A DNA stretch of 64,000 nucleotides from Acidobacteriota bacterium (GTDB lineage: Bacteria; Acidobacteriota; Blastocatellia; RBC074). Positions 63,826-64,000 of the stretch are shown in pieces. Every line of letters begins with the position of its first letter. The first letter of the stretch is position 1. Location: positions 105,642-169,641 of the forward strand of contig JADJLO010000021.1 in NCBI GenBank assembly GCA_016710075.1. The letters are read 5' to 3'. The notes beneath the pieces are model-generated. The model saw only the letters and a program-made list of their open reading frames with translations, did not search any database and was not told the origin of the DNA. The position numbers and the translations under genes were made by a program.

Positions 63826-64000
63826 GTCAATAATCTCCCAAATTTCCCTACTTTCGATCGTTTAATTTTCCCGACCTGCCAATTTAATGATTCCTGGTGA
63901 CAATAAGAATTGCCGATCGGTCAGTTGTCTCAATAAACATCAATCATCCGATAAATGAAAATCCACCAACTGACTGATTCAGAGACTGGATGGCGTGTGT
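63826..64000. other. Right edge, no supported feature
   Basis: No gene, repeat or RNA was identified between the Rhs scrap and the end of the window. Confidence 0.4.

Overview
The window looks like a chromosomal segment of an Acidobacteriota genome, most likely class Blastocatellia or a relative. The clues are a protein with two TIGR03437 (Solibacter-type) C-terminal domains, a cluster of DUF4384, CHAT and kinase proteins typical of these bacteria, DUF11 surface proteins, and moderately high GC with many palindromic intergenic repeats. This placement is inference from gene content; there is no rRNA in the window.

Layout. 1-2.3 kb: a leftward polysaccharide-type run (PIG-L-like protein, GT4 glycosyltransferase, start of a TM2-like membrane protein). 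2.8-11.9 kb: a rightward signalling and surface cluster (Ser/Thr kinase plus class III cyclase plus DUF4384; DUF11 protein; TPR-CHAT protease-like protein; second DUF4384 protein). 12.0-29.9 kb: a leftward Tc (ABC) toxin locus with a fused TcB-TcC gene followed by a giant TcA. 30.4-35.2 kb: leftward ferredoxin-yvcK-glmU-glmS, an amino-sugar supply group. 35.5-40.6 kb: a small hypothetical protein, a beta-propeller/TIGR03437 protein and a GT9-like glycosyltransferase. 40.9-57.6 kb: mostly rightward housekeeping genes (icd, mdh, greA, a PASTA protein, rpe, a BamD-like protein, a response regulator, valS, nadC, birA, a hypothetical, rlmD-like, comEC). 57.6-60.5 kb: leftward comEA-like, DUF1475-like, AlbA_2/ATPase and tatA genes. 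60.6-63.8 kb: an AT-rich accessory patch with a truncated Rhs tip, a beta-propeller/TonB-C gene and a second Rhs scrap.

Several genes are split by frame breaks. Five breaks (CHAT gene, TcA, two in TcB-C, the propeller/TonB gene) are each repaired by adding one base to a 4-6 nt homopolymer. This suggests sequence-consensus errors rather than true pseudogenes, although two of them fall on an AAA-AAG codon pair that can support -1 frameshifting. Two others (kinase activation segment, Rhs core of TcC) lack about 35-40 conserved residues each, which homopolymer loss cannot explain.

The intergenic DNA is rich in structured repeats. There are heptanucleotide (TTTAAAG / AACTGAT) fold-back elements, GTTCCGCCTTCAGGCGGAAC palindromes, GCAGGCGGGACGCCTGC palindromes, and a 238-bp element with perfect 18-bp terminal inverted repeats. 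The main items of interest are the Tc toxin with an unrecognised C-terminal cargo, the repeat families, and the rearranged Rhs patch.
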